Position numbers and translations under genes: made by a program. The notes beneath the pieces are model-generated. The model was not told the origin of the DNA and made no database searches. It was given only the letters and a program-made list of their open reading frames with translations. From NCBI GenBank assembly GCA_032622095.1, contig CP136069.1, positions 69,153,319 to 69,217,318 on the forward strand: a stretch of DNA of 64,000 bases, written 5' to 3'. How positions within the stretch are numbered: position 1 is the first letter of the stretch; every line of letters begins with the position of its first letter. Shown here piece by piece: positions 1 to 12,003 of this stretch. The stretch is from Siphonodentalium dalli. Its lineage: Eukaryota > Mollusca > Scaphopoda > Gadilida > Siphonodentaliidae.

Positions 1-720
1 CTTGAGCTAGTTTTATTCAAGACTTCAGATAGGGATGGAGTCCCCTTGGAGTAAAATTTGCTGACCATTTGTTGTAAAGTGCCATAGGCTATCGGGAACC
101 ATCTCATCCATAACAGATTCGTATTGCCAGATAATAATCCCATTTGTCCGCAACTTCAGTTAACATTGAGAGCATATCATTTTGTTAAGACTTCAAGTTG
201 GATAGTGGGGTCCTCAAGACATAGAAAATTCGCCATCTTGTTTGCCAGCCGCTTTTTGTAAAGTGTTCCAGGATTTCGAGGGAACCAAATCACCCATATA
301 TCAATTAATAATTCCATGACAGCAATACCTTTCGATCACACACTCAGCTAAGTATGAGAGAATATAACTTCAGTTCATGCTCTGATCAAGATATTAAATG
401 GGTTAATGCCCCCCCCCCCCAAAAAAACAGTGAGTATTCGCCTTTCTCTTTCATCAACAACTTTTTGTAAAGTGACCCAGACATTCAAGACCCTGGTATA
501 CTATACTCTTTATATAGCGTTCATTTCTCTACACACGCAGTTAATAATGGGAGCACAGCCTTCCGGTTCATTGTGTGTCCCAAGATTGCAAATGGGGCAG
601 TGTGGCCTAACACATTACATTTCGTATTTGCCAGCCGCCTGTTGTAAAGTGTTCCAGGATTTCGAGAACAAAACCACCCATACAAATCAGGGGGGGGGGT
701 CTGGAAAAAAATTGCACATA
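1..720. repeat. Degenerate ~200-bp tandem repeat, block A
   Basis: About four diverged units recur at roughly 64, 245, 455 and 632. Each carries a core like TTTTTGTAAAGTG followed by a 'ccagga-ttcg-ggaacca' segment and 'acccatcata'. Spacing is 177-210 bp. The same repeat reappears at 2341-3390. Short open frames here are chance products of the repeat. C and G runs of 9-11 bases interrupt the block near 410 and 690. Confidence 0.7.
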
Positions 721-2340
721 TAGGGCCCAAAAAGTTTTTTTCCGACCTCAAGGGACCCACCACCCCATTTTTGCAAAAAAAATATTTTTTTCCTCCAAAA
801 TTTTGGGGACCCACCCCCCGTTTCTCATGTTTTTATCAAAATTTCAGAGGTTTTTTTTAGCCGTTCTTCAATAACTGTGTTAACTGCCTTACTAATTGGT
901 AAACACAGATCAGAAAAATGAAAAATATACTGTATTTCCATGTGTTTCCTGGTGTTTTCAGTATCTAACAATATTAATTAAGCATTGTGTAGGTACACTA
1001 TATGTCACAAATTGCCCTAGACCCCATTATAGCCTTAATATATCGAGTGTGTTGTGTCTGACAGAGAAGACTGACCAGTGTAAATAGTGGTAAACAGGTC
1101 AGGGGTTCCGCAATTATATGTGCACGATCAAAGAACTCTTTAGTCTTATCCAACGGGATGGGGTGGGGAGGGGAATTGTTTTTTGGTTATGTATACACAT
1201 AGATATATGGTTATTATACTGCCCGATATTAGTCGGCGGGTATATAGTTGACGTCTCGAGCCGTCTGTCCGTACAAACATTTTGAATTTTAACTCAAGAG
1301 TCAGATGTCATATTTGATGCCCTATGGCATGGTGACGGACCAGAAATGGGGGACGAATATGCATAATATCGCGGGTTGTTACCACCAATGCTACCAGAGT
1401 TATGGACCCTGTTCGACTTTATGAAATTCAGTCCATACAAAGTTTTTGCAATATAAGTTAAGTGTCGGTTGTCAAATTTTGATGTGGTTTGGTATGGTGA
1501 TAGACCAGAATGAAGAATTGAATGTCATTTCTCAATGCATCTGAATGCATCACATTATTTCAGTTCATCTATTTGTAAGTGATAACAGTATACAATTAGT
1601 ATTTTAGTTTCGTCTTGTTGAGCAGTAAAGCTCCCAGATGAAGTTCATAAATTCAATGAGAATAGCGTCACCTTCATTTGGGATTGTCTGAGCAGTAAAC
1701 AGTAATGTCATTCATCATAACCAATTCAGTTTTATTTGGATAATTGTTGCAAATTAACATTACTTGCAATCATTCAAGATGAGAAATAACCAGAAGGAAT
1801 GAATTTGACTACATGCCAGAACAAGACAGTATTTCAGACATTAGAAATTTATGAGATACCCTTTTCAATTTCATGTTATGCAACAATCAGGTTAATGATA
1901 TCTACTAGTAGTCATCATTGAGTATTCACCATGTAGTATCCAATTTGTGATAGAGTTTTATTACTTTTATTCAGATAATACAACTGGGTAATATATTAAT
2001 TTTGTTACTAAATATTTCTTCTGTTGATCATAAGTTTCCTGAACGTTAATACGGTGGTCCTCTGTGAAGTGGTCCGGGATACTGTGAAATCCAGAATGTT
2101 GCTAAATCTGAGGCTAAAGAGTCACTTTAGTTGCCTATATAGCCCTATACCAACAAGCATGGTACTAACATGCTTACAAACAACATTACATGGTCAGTAC
2201 TTGTAAATTGTTTGAAAAAAACCCATTTTGGAAAAAATTTACAAGCACCATTTTTTCCACCTCTGGACCACCCACCCACCCCGGCCCTATATACGGAATT
2301 TTTTTGCAGACCCCCCCCCTGTACAAATTGTAAATAATAC
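721..2340. other. No gene seen; simple-sequence-rich spacer
   Basis: I see no gene or clear element. Notable only are A-, T- and C-rich stretches at 721-860 and 2215-2320 with recurring 'gacccacc' motifs. A related composition is seen at 7080-7230, so these may be remnants of one old repeat. Confidence 0.5.
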
Positions 2341-3390
2341 ATGAGAGCATACAGATTCGGTTCAGTGTTTGCTAAAGAGTTTAGAAGGGTTATGGGTACC
2401 CAAAACAGTGAGATTTCGCATTCCCTTTGCTAGCCACTTTTTGTAAAGTGCCCAGACATTGTGGAGCCAGCCAACCCACCCATCGTGCAATGAAGAGGTA
2501 TATTTCCAGAATTACATACCATTTGTCCACACCCCAGTTAATATTGAGAACATGTCCATCCATTAGTGTGTTTAAGACTTTAAATGGGGTAGGGTGCTCA
2601 AAGAAAATATTCAGCTTTGGTTTTTGCCAGCCGCCTTTTGTAAAGTACCCTAGGATTTTGGGAACCAATCTACCTATATAACATGTATATTCCCTGATAG
2701 CACTACCTTTCGTTCACACTGTGATTTAATAATAAAAGCATGAATATTCGGCGCATGGTGTGGTCAAGAGTTTAAATGGGCATATAAAGGGGTCCCACAA
2801 AACAAAAAAATATTCGCCTTTGGAGTTTGCCATCCGATTTTCGTAAAGTGCTAAAGGCTTTCGGGATCCAACAAACCCATCCATCAACACCATGTATGCG
2901 CCCCGATATAATATTTTTGCCCACGTCCTCAGCTAATATTTACAGCAATCATTTCAGTTCGTGAGTTGTTCAACTTTAACACTTCAATTGTGTAGGGGGG
3001 GGGGGGTCTAAAACAGCAAATTCGTCTTTCTTATTTATCAGCCACTTTGTGTAAAGCGACACATGCACAACCCATCCATACAAATTATGTATTCTCTGAT
3101 AGAACTACATTCCCGTCACACTCTCGGTTAATATAGAGAATTAGAGATCATATAGCTTAATTTCGTATTGCGTTGAAGCCTTTAAATTGGGTAGCGTGTT
3201 CTTGAAAAATATAGCAAATTCGCCCTTCATATTTGCCAAGCAAAGTGCCACACTATTTCGGGAACAAACCCATCCATAAACATTGTATATTTCCTTATGT
3301 AATTGTCCTTTATAATTACATGATTCTTAATACTGAGATCATATTTTGTTCAGTTCGTGGTGTGTTCAGGACGTCTAATAGGGCGGGAGA
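2341..3390. repeat. Degenerate ~200-bp tandem repeat, block B
   Basis: Five further units of the block A repeat have cores near 2433, 2627, 2830, 3040 and 3233, spaced 193-210 bp apart. They share GCCAGCCGC-like and TTGTAAAGTG-like segments. The units are strongly diverged, suggesting an old array. A G12 tract lies near 2995-3006. Confidence 0.7.
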
Positions 3391-3499
3391 GCAATAATGA
3401 TTTTGTTCTGTATGATTATGTTAGTCTATCTTATGTGTCGTTTAGAACAAATACTTCAGTTGCTCAAAGTCGATATGTGTTAATATAAAATTACATGTC

Positions 3500-4200
3500 A
3501 TAAATAAAATATTGTGTTGTTGTTGTTGTTGTTGTTGTAACTGGGGGTTTAATTGGAAACCTGAGGTCATCTAAAACCAGGCTTGTGGTGTCTACGGATC
3601 AGGTTTTCATCACACGAATAATGATTAGATGCTCATTAGAATAATTTAGAAAGGACTGTCTTGTTATCATAAATATGTAGTTTTTCTACCAAATCGCGTC
3701 CGGGGGAGCGGTACCTAATTCCAATATCTTGAAAACCGTTGACAATTTCTGTCAAATTATTTCTACTTGTGTTGTCCAGATAACTACTGAGCCATATGAA
3801 TTATATAGGTGGTCACGCATTGTTTATAACAGAGGTTTTAGTACTTAACATCGATGTTAATGCATGCAAAATTAACTGTTATCAATACAATAATTGTTGT
3901 TGTTGTAACTGGGGGTCTGAAAGCCTGAACACATCTGTAATCGATTAAACGGCATCTCTGGACAACACTTTCAGTACAAGATTCATATTGGGTCCCATTC
4001 AGATCAATTCGTAAATGTTTGTAATGTCATTATCAAAAATATGTATTTTTTTCAACCAAAAACGTGTTTGGGGGAGGGGTAGCTAAAATCCAATATCTCG
4101 CAAACCGTTCAAAATTTTTGTTAACTTCTTTCTTTATATGCTTGACAGATAACTACTACACCATATTACCTAAATATTTCAATAGTAATGCAATATCCGT
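3500..4200. repeat. TTG-microsatellite-headed repeat, two direct copies
   Basis: A (TTG)n tract at about 3513-3538 is followed by TAACTGGGGGT and ~330 bp of sequence. A shorter TTG tract at ~3893-3906 is followed by the same TAACTGGGGGT and a diverged copy of that sequence. The match includes 'ccaatatct-gcaaaccgtt' and 'gataactact'. A third head-only copy is near 15255. This looks like a dispersed element carrying an internal microsatellite. Confidence 0.6.
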
Positions 4201-4604
4201 TTGAATGATAATGTTCGAAAAATATAATTTGTTTGAAAAAGAGCGATTTTTCAACAAAAAATAAATGTTTCGGCTCCAAATGGCACGAAAATCCAAATTA
4301 ACCAACACTTCTTGCATATCAGGTACAGTTATGGTATGCTGTAGTCATTTTAACGCCTACAATGTGGGCTAATAACTTAGGACATAGCCGCAGGGCTCAC
4401 TTTACCAAAATCGTTAATTTCTGGGAAAAGTCACTGGTGGGTATCGTTCATCGTCGATTTTAGAATAGCCACCACCAATTCCGTTATTTTTCACTATCAT
4501 TTTCGTCTACATTATATATTTCTCCTTTAAAAAAAGTTGGTTTTAACTTGTTCTACCGTGGGTAGGGGTACCCGACCACTTTTGGCGTTTGGCCGCTGTA
4601 CTAT
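4201..4604. other. No gene seen
   Basis: Low-complexity AT-rich spacer between the TTG repeat and the 48-bp minisatellite. No motif, hairpin or open frame worth reporting was found. Confidence 0.4.
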
Positions 4605-5277
4605 TTACGTCGACGTAAAAAAGCATGATCGCAACCGAGTTCACTAGCTGGTTCACGTCGACATAAACAGCGTTATCACAACCGATTTCACTAGCTGGTT
4701 TATATCGACGTAAATAGCGTTATTCTATCCTATTTCACGCTGGTTTTCGTCGACTAAAAACAGCATTATCCCAACTGATTTCACTAGGTGGTTTAAGTCG
4801 ACGTAAAAATGCATGATCGCAACCGAGTTCACTAGCTGGTTTAAGTCGACGTAAACAGCGTTATCCCAACCGAGTTCACTAGCTGGTTTATGTCGACTTA
4901 AAACATTATCCCAACCGATTTCATTAGTTGGTATACGTCGACGTAAAAAAGCATGCTCGCAACCGAGTTCACTAGCTGGTTTATGTCGACGTAAATAGCG
5001 TTATCCCAACCGATATCACGCTGGTTTACGTCGACGTAATAAAGCATGATCGCATCCGAGTTCACTAGCTGGTTTACGTCGACGTAATAAAGCATGATCG
5101 CATCCGAGTTCACTAGCTGGTTTACGTCGACATAAACAGCGTTATCCCAACCGATTTCACGCTGGTTTATGTCGACTGAAAACAGCGTTATCCCAACCGA
5201 TATCAAGCTGGCTTACGTCGACGGAAAACAGCATTATCCCAACCGATATCACTATAGGTGGTTACGTCGCGACGTAA
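4605..5277. repeat. 48-bp minisatellite, about 14 units
   Basis: Units of 48 bp begin with GTCGACGTAAA, followed by 'gcatgatcgcaaccgagtt' or 'agcgttatcccaaccga' variants and CACTAGCTGGTT. Each unit carries a GTCGAC palindrome, often extended to ACGTCGACGT. Because 48 is a multiple of three, the minus strand reads as a 16-residue repeat for about 100 codons. This is a by-product of unit length; there is no sign of a start context, splice sites or flanking domains. Units differ at several positions, so the array is older than the 54-bp array at 31.6 kb. Confidence 0.9.
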
Positions 5278-5282
5278 AGGAA

Positions 5283-5640
5283 ACTTGGACTAGATCAACC
5301 ACTGCTTTCTTTGGAGAGCATTTTCACGTTGTTTCGAGTTGATATCTGAAAATGGCCGAGTGATCGCAAACGCGACCAAAAACTCATAGTTCTTTGCTCT
5401 AACATTCTGACCAAATTTGGCAGTCGAAGGTTTCTCCTAGATGCATAAACTGGTGTATTCCACGAACCTCCGACTGGCAACTTTAGTCAGAATGTTATAT
5501 AAAACTACTGCGTATTTCGGAACAAATAAGCTATCAACTTATTTTAAGAATAAACTGGAATATGCTCGTAATAGTCAAAATGCTATGTTTTGCGTCAGTT
5601 CCTCATTTCGCCCGAAGGGGGGAATATCATAGTGGAAAAT
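5283..5640. repeat. Dispersed repeat, related to 29655-29960
   Basis: The segment 'cgaacctccgactggcaac-ttagtcagaatgtta' matches 29655-29830 (there as 'cggaggttcg ... gactgacaactttggtcag'). Further in, the reverse complement of 5300-5370 resembles 'ctcggccattttgaatgcg' and 'ctcgaaaccacgtgatt' at 29890-29955 and near 9075-9140. The copies are rearranged relative to each other. I cannot place it in a known family. Confidence 0.5.
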
Positions 5641-5782
5641 TGGATTCCACTGTGTCTCATGTGCCAATTGGTTTACCAATATGAGTAAATGTTAGCCCGA
5701 AATTACGATTGCTTTTCTTTGTTATCATATGAAATCGGAGTAAACCAGTTTCGAACCGGATCAAACCAGCCCAATATATCTT

Positions 5783-6274
5783 GGCCTGTGTCAATGGTAC
5801 AACTGTTTACCGAAAACAATTAGCAAAAAGAAAATGAAGATGCATGCATCAGATCGTCCATGAATTATTTTTTACAAAGAATTACTTTTTAAATGTGATA
5901 CAATGTTTGGTGCATTAAATAACGTATTCTACTAAAGTATGGTGTATATACTATACATATTAGCTATGCATATCTCTCTTTTAAACGAGTTAATGTACAG
6001 TTTACACGTAATGGTTATTTTAAATTAATGGCCTGTGTCAATGGTACAACTGTTTACCGAAAACAATTAGCAAAAAGAAAATGAAGATGCATGCATCAGA
6101 TCGTCCATGTATTATTTTACAAAGAATTACTTTTTAAATGTGATACAATGTTTGGTGCATTAAATAACGTCTTCTACTAAAGTATGATGTATATACTTTA
6201 CATATTAGCTATGCATATCTCTCTTTTAAACGAGGTTATGTACAGTTTACACGTAATGATTATTTTAAATTAAG
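5783..6274 (+). repeat. Tandem duplication of a ~247-bp block
   Basis: Two near-identical direct copies, 5783-6029 and 6030-6274, both begin with GGCCTGTGTCAATGGTACAA and end in 'acgtaatg-ttattttaaatta'. They differ at only a few positions, including a two-base gap. Such similarity implies a recent duplication compared with the other arrays here. Confidence 0.9.
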
Positions 6275-7319
6275 ATTATTTATCATTATTAAGTGAAATG
6301 AATTAAAAATTGCTACGATATTAAATCATATTTTGTACGTGGACGGAAACGTTGTAGTTGAATATTTACGATGAGAACAAGCAAATAGACGTGGCGTATT
6401 TACGATGAGAAGAAGCAAATAGTTAATTAAATCTAAAACAGTGAATATTATTACTGAACTTTAGTAAAGTAAATAGGTTTTATAAAATGTGAATTAAAAC
6501 AAACTCCACTTTACAGACCATTTTGCAGATAATCATTTTGACTGTTGCATGCCGGGACAGAAACTATGCAAACACAGACCCATGCATTTACTATGGGAGA
6601 TTTAGAGTGGGTCTATTAAACTAATTATATCCTTGTCATCTTTTATAGTTTTTGCGTGAAATTTTAAACATATATCAGGGACATATACCCCTTCTAGAAT
6701 GTTCAAAAACATGTTCAGTTGCTCATCGTATTTTTATTGATTTTATGCGAAGAAAATTCAGAAAATTGCGTTAACTGCTCAATGTTTTAAGGTGTTACAA
6801 AACGTCGGATTAAAATAGTTCTATCGAGAATATTCTCACAATTTTTTTTTAGAGAACATAGAGTAAACATAGTCCTATTGGAATATCGTAAATGAGTTCC
6901 GTGTATTTTGGGATTAATTAACTACTCAGACTGCCGAAACTGCCAACAATAAATTCGCTTTTTCGTGTCCCACGAAAATGAAACTTGTCTGTTTAAAGAT
7001 CCCAGTTTCGTGTCGAATGGTGATAGAATCTCCATATTCATGTTCATGGATAAATTACATCACACTTAATCGGCTTCTGTCCGCGGTCATAAACCTGTGT
7101 TTTTAGAAAAAAAATTTTTAGACAAACTGTTGAGCGCGTATCAGTATTTTTCCGCCCACTGGGTACCCACCACCACCTATTTTTTATTTTTTTCCGATTC
7201 TGGGATAGGGACCCACCTCCTTCAAACTGCTTCAAATGACTATTTTACTTAGTTGTCCTGATCTTATCTGATCTATGTTCCATATCATGATTATAGAAGC
7301 ATTGTATGCGACACTATCG
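6275..7319. other. No gene seen
   Basis: AT-rich spacer. A small internal duplication 'tattta-cgatgagaa-aagcaaatag' occurs near 6363-6422. A purine/pyrimidine-rich stretch at 7100-7220 resembles that at 721-820. No coding signal was found. Confidence 0.4.
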
Positions 7320-8665
7320 GGTATAATTGAAAATTTCATGTGCATGTTTTCACGTCTGGCCATCACACGTATGGACTATGGGGGCGGCGAGGGGCTATTT
7401 GGGTGCACGTATGTACTGCTTTTCCAATATTGATTGTGGCACTTCCGGGTATGTTTGACAATTGCAATGCATGTTCTCACGACTGGTTATATGTAGGGAC
7501 GCGGCGACTTGGGTTTGACGTGTACGCACTTATATTGCACTAGCTGGTGGACCCGACTTCGTCCGGGCTGTTTTCCCTCTGCTTTTCGGCGAATTGCGCG
7601 ATTTGACATTGAATTGACCATTTTGAAGATCAAGGTCAGGTCGGGGTCACGATTTGACCCGACCAAAACACTCCCGGACAAACGTACACGTCGAAATCCA
7701 TCAGATTTTACCCGATTTTACCTTGATTTGACAATTTTGAATGTCAATGTCAGGTTGGGGTCACGATTTGACGCATCGAAAACACTCCCCAGACAAAAGT
7801 AACCCTATGTATCGAATGTTGTCGAAATCCCGTCAAAATTCGCGATTTGACATTGAATTGACAATTTTGAAGGACAAGGTCCAGTCGGGGTCACGATTTG
7901 TACCGTCCAAAACACTCCCCGGACAAAAGTAACCCGTTTTACCAGATTTGATCTTGAATTGACCTTTTGAAGGCCAAGGTCAGGTCGGGGTAACGATTTG
8001 ACCCGTCCAGAACACTCCCTGGACAAAATAAGCCCTAGGTATAACATTTTGTCGAAACCCGTCCCGTTTTACCCGACTTGACCATGAATTGACCTTTTTG
8101 AAGGTCAAGGTCAGGTCGGAGTCACGATTTAACCCGTCCAAAACACTCCATAGACAAAATTACCTCTAGGTATCAAATTTCGTCAAAATCCGTCTGACAG
8201 TTTCCCGGCCATAGCTAACACACAACCAAAGAGACAGACAGAAGTCCCAAAATATATCTTAGATGGGACCATGTATGTTTGAACATTTCATGTGCATATT
8301 TTCACATGTCACAATATGTCCCGTGTAGAGACATGGGGTTAGGGTGTGCGTACTTATATTGCAGGGGGCATTGTCTGGTCTATTGATTATTTCATGTGTA
8401 CGTCATCAGTGCTGATCACATCGTCACAGAGGGGTGGCACAGTGTTGGGGTGTACGTATATATATTGCATTAAACGCTGTCTGCATGGTCGGTTTGAACA
8501 TGTCATGTGTATGTTATCATGGCTGGTCATAGCGACGTGGTACAAGGTGGTTGGTTTACATACTTTTATTGCATTTGATTATAACGACTATATCTTGTAT
8601 TACATGTGCATGTTTTCACGTCCGGTCATCACGTGTGTATTTGTGGTGACAACTTGATAAGCTGA
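7320..8665 (+). repeat. Degenerate ~110-bp repeat, split by an inserted array
   Basis: Units containing CATGTGCATGTTTTCACG and 'cgta-ttatattgca' occur at about 7335, 7450, 8285, 8390, 8495 and 8605. Those between 7540 and 8262 are missing because a different element occupies that interval. Divergence between units is high. Confidence 0.55.
7541..8262 (+). mobile_element. RTE/SINE-like element with ~130-bp internal tandem units
   Basis: The element opens with TAGCTGGTGGACCCGAC and a short ACCCG/CGGGC stem at 7551-7567. It continues as five units with cores at about 7633, 7749, 7878, 7979 and 8108 (GTCAGGTCGGGGTCACGATT), and ends near 'gagacagacagaag' at 8226-8240. A GC-rich head and an ACAGACAG tail recall 3' regions of RTE-type non-LTR elements and their SINEs; that link is from general knowledge and inference. 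Each unit holds AGGTCA half-sites. Long open frames across it are accidental. Confidence 0.5.
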
Positions 8666-9047
8666 CGTTTCTTTTCTCAGCATCCGTCTTGGATTTTACT
8701 CTTTGCTTCATTCAAGTCTTCGGAATACGGTACAGCCCTCATGCATCTGTCCGACTGCATATTGGATGTCATGATTTGAATCTATCGGCAAACCATATAG
8801 CCCACGTTTATGAGCATGTAATTGTCAAATTGTAGATGCACGATCACGCTTCATATCTAGGGGTAATTTGACCATGCAAGCATGGTGTGCTTGGTCGTGA
8901 GTACATCAGATATCTCGTTCTGAAAGATGCATAAATATGGATTTATAATATTAACTTTATAACATTTCCCCAATGTATATATGTGACTATTTTTTTGTAA
9001 AATAATTCATGGGCGATCTGATGCATGCATCTTCTTTTCTTGTATAC
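8666..9047. other. No gene seen
   Basis: Spacer without recognisable genes, hairpins or tandem repeats. Confidence 0.4.
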
Positions 9048-9090
9048 TATTGTTTGTGCATTTGCGCTCGTCTCTGCCATTTTGAATGCG

Positions 9091-9204
9091 TGATACGTGA
9101 TTTTACAACCTCGAAACCACTTGATTCTCCACCGTGATTTAGAACTGTGATACGTGATTTTACAACCTCGAAACCACTTGATTCTCCACCGTGATTTAGA
9201 ACTG
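9091..9204. repeat. Perfect 57-bp direct duplication
   Basis: Two adjacent identical 57-bp copies, 9091-9147 and 9148-9204, begin with TGATACGTGATTTTACAACC. The sequence belongs to the dispersed family also seen at 29890-29960, which has a single copy of this part. The duplication is therefore local and recent. Confidence 0.9.
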
Positions 9205-9381
9205 TTGAGATAAAACAGGCGAGATAAAACACAAGTAATTAAAATGTCAGATAACATTAATGACTGGAAGTTAAAATGAACTAATATATTTGACGGAACG
9301 TTAATAGGACGAAACGAACGGAGTGTCGGCTCGCCTACGACCGCGCACATTTAACCGATACCCAACTAACACAGGCTATAC

Positions 9382-9592
9382 AGTAATGCTCTAAGTAATC
9401 GACTCTTTAACCACAGCAGAATTATGGGTAATTTTTCAGGATTTAGTCGGAAATATGGCTTGTTGCCATTCATCTGAAAGTTCTCGGGGAGAGCTTTCTG
9501 ATGAATGGCAGCAAGCCATATTTCCGACTAAATCCTGAAAAGTTACCCATAATTCTGCTGTGGTTAAAGAGTCGATTACTTAGAGCATTACT
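9382..9592. mobile_element. 211-bp near-perfect palindrome, hairpin MITE
   Basis: Left arm 9382-~9480 and right arm ~9494-9592 are reverse complements with only a few mismatches. The outermost part reads AGTAATGCTCTAAGTAATCG on the left. The loop is about 14 bases around 9487. This size and shape are typical of miniature inverted-repeat elements. I see no clear target-site duplication. The surrounding spacer to 10368 holds nothing else recognisable. Confidence 0.85.
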
Positions 9593-10368
9593 ATATATCA
9601 AATTATCAGAACAAATTCAATCTACGTTTGGTCGGAAATTTCCAAATAATGGGTGCCAGGCATGAAATGTCCAACTGTTGAATTTCATGGGGGGGGGGCC
9701 CAAACCCCCTGCACACTTCACTGGTGGTAATGTGGTAATGCGCGGTACGTGTGATTCCGACTGTATATATACACCACGCGCTATCTAAATCGTGTACTCC
9801 GATCGCCATTCAATCGTGTACGTATAGTTGAAATGCTGGATTAAGTCCATATATATTAAAGGTACGGTTGGCCTTGGCGGTGGGTATCCTGTGAAAATAT
9901 TTCCATCCGTCAAAAACCGCCACAAACAGAAAGAACATCAAAATGTAGACAGACTTTGTCCGTATATAAATAAGAAATATCGCATAAACAGTATGTTATT
10001 CTCATATGTTTAACCATTTTTATGTAAACAAAAGCATCATAAAAAGTTACTTTTCTGGTGTTTGTTTATATTATGATGGTAAACATAAAGAGCGTTCTTT
10101 GTGTGAATTCCTGATATGGAACTAATAAAGAGCGTTTATGCCATTTGTGTGGGATTAGCCAGTAGCATTGTGCTGTCCTCTGTAACCCAATCAGGCTCTT
10201 GCTTAGGTAAAATATAGTAGGTATTTATGATAACATGCTGTTTACGCGATGGTCATGGTATATATGAACGAAACTGTATGCGTTTTAATGTTTTTCTGTT
10301 TACGGTGTTTGGAACAAATATGAATATTTTCGACAATTAAGGCCTCACGTGCCTTTAATAACAGTGTT

Positions 10369-10386
10369 ACCCGGCGTTGTCCGGGT
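10369..10386. repeat. ACCCGG/CCGGGT hairpin head of an RTE/SINE-like repeat
   Basis: A perfect 6-bp stem (ACCCGG, loop CGTTGT, CCGGGT) followed by TAAAAC. The same motif occurs at 27909-27926 and 36017-36034, with decayed forms at 7551 and 59735. It seems to mark the start of one class of dispersed element. No matching ACAGACAG tail was found within the next kilobase here. Confidence 0.55.
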
Positions 10387-10473
10387 TAAAACGTAATATG
10401 TATTATATATGCTTTCTGTTAGATATAGAACGTAAATCAATTCTTAACACGCTCTATTTGAGCCTATCTGTGA

Positions 10474-10842
10474 TCGCAGACATCTGCCAGACAGTCCACC
10501 AGCTGGCGGAGATATTCGGAATGTACCGGATTTAGATCACGTGATAGTCTGCAAATACGAAGTTCAGGAGAACAGGATGGATATTCCTACACATTTATAC
10601 TCGAGGAAATTCGCCGAACAAACTATATTTTATTAGAGACATTTCGCAAAATCACGAATACGATTACGGATATGGAAATATCCTGCCACTGTACGGCCAA
10701 AATTCGATCTGAATACGCACGGGAGTTCCTAAAAGAAATATACCCCACGCAGTTTAATTATGTGCAGATGTATCAATGGTGTGCCACTTGTCCTGCTTGG
10801 GTCGCTCTAATATTATCCGTGTGGTGTATAACACACGGATAA
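10474..10842 (+). pseudogene. 122-codon stop-free frame of unknown origin
   Basis: From just after a TGA at 10471 the frame stays open to a TAA at 10840-10842. It has no early ATG; the first in-frame one is near 10672. The translation contains stretches such as FILEEIRRTNYILLETFRK and EISCHCTAKIRSEYAREF. A second frame is also open over parts of the same sequence. I do not recognise a family. Part of it (about 10606-10675) is repeated in reverse complement at about 10978-11030, which favours a decayed mobile element over an exon. Confidence 0.2.
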
Positions 10843-10977
10843 GTACATGGGATCTGAAAGAGACACACATTACTTTTTCCATCAAACATATGTGTAACTG
10901 AATATAGTGGGGCATATGCCGTCTCACCAATTAGCCATCGTAGATAAATTGTGATGGTGTCAACCTTACTAGGACAA

Positions 10978-11030
10978 TATATCCTATCCGTAATCGTAAT
11001 AGTGATTTTTGCGAAAGGTCTCTATTAATG
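10978..11030. repeat. Inverted partner of 10606-10675
   Basis: The segment 'tatccgtaatcgta-agtgattttgcgaaaggtctcta' is the reverse complement, with some mismatches, of sequence at 10606-10675. The two arms are ~300 bp apart and may bound a degenerate inverted-repeat element. Confidence 0.5.
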
Positions 11031-11821
11031 CCCCTCCTCGACAGGTTCATTACAAGGACAGTAAAAACTTGCCAGTGTGAGTGTATATATCCTAACGTAC
11101 AACTGCCGACGATCCATATTGTAGTCATGGAAATATTTATGAAGATGCTGAACACTACTTGTCGTATTGACTTATATATATAGTGAAAAAGAGCAACGTT
11201 AGTGAACTTTAAAACGACCACGATTCAATCGTATAGTGTCACCATTACAGTTGATAATTCTCCACATCACTACACGTCCCTCGTGTATAGATATGGCCGT
11301 TTTTATAAGAGAACTGTTCTCAAATGTTGTTGGTGGTGGTTTCTATATGCTCTGCTTAGTAGAATAAGGTAAGTATATTGGCAGATGGCAGATAAGCCGG
11401 AATGCAAAAAAAAAGAAGAACGCTCGTCATCGAGATTTTTTGCAAATAAATGTTCTATTTTGTACACATAATAGTCCTAGATACTCATTAATTGTATTGT
11501 ATAGTCAGTGATTGGCTTGCATTCACGACCCGCGTATCAACATAATTATATGTACACAATGTGTGCCACGCGTTGTCCAATCCACTATCCGTCAATTAAT
11601 TTGATTACGCGTGTTGTACATGGAAATCCTTAACTCAGTTTGTGACTGGAGTCATAAAGTATATTTATATTAAATTATTATATTTGATTTTAAGATAACC
11701 TGCAATCCTGAAAGTTTACAGAAGACATCTTTGACTCAAATTCATTATTGTTCTATATATATTATCGATATTAGATCGTTATTATCGGGAATTTATTGAA
11801 ATTGGCGTACAGTCTCCATTT
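11031..11821. other. No gene seen
   Basis: Spacer. A splice-donor-like AATAAGGTAAGTATA occurs at 11372-11386, but no exon can be supported upstream of it. Confidence 0.35.
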
Positions 11822-12003
11822 AACTTATTAACTGAAAATGTCCCATCAATAAATAAGAATCCTTCTGCACTTGTATTATCTTTTAGTGTTTTGCTGTCGT
11901 CTGCTTTTATTACCTGAATTCCCCTCCAAATAAAAAATATAGACTGTTCCAATGCATACCTTTTTAACAGAATGGAGAATCCATTCAGTATAGAATGGGT
12001 TAA
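11822..12003. mobile_element. TTAA-flanked MITE family P1, partial copy
   Basis: This matches the right two-thirds of the full-length P1 copy at 33822-34101, including 'gtcgtctgcttttatta' and 'cccctccaaat'. It ends in GAATGGGTTAA at 12003. The left end, with its TTAACCC terminus, is missing. See 33822 for the family. Confidence 0.75.

Noticed and set aside
4898-5206. 102-codon repetitive minus-strand protein
   Set aside because: A by-product of the 48-bp minisatellite with no supporting gene structure.
5740-5775. tRNA-like B-box (GTTTCGAACCGG)
   Set aside because: No matching A-box, acceptor stem or cloverleaf could be formed around it.
11372-11386. Splice-donor-like AATAAGGTAAGTATA
   Set aside because: No exon-like sequence upstream; such matches are expected by chance in 64 kb.
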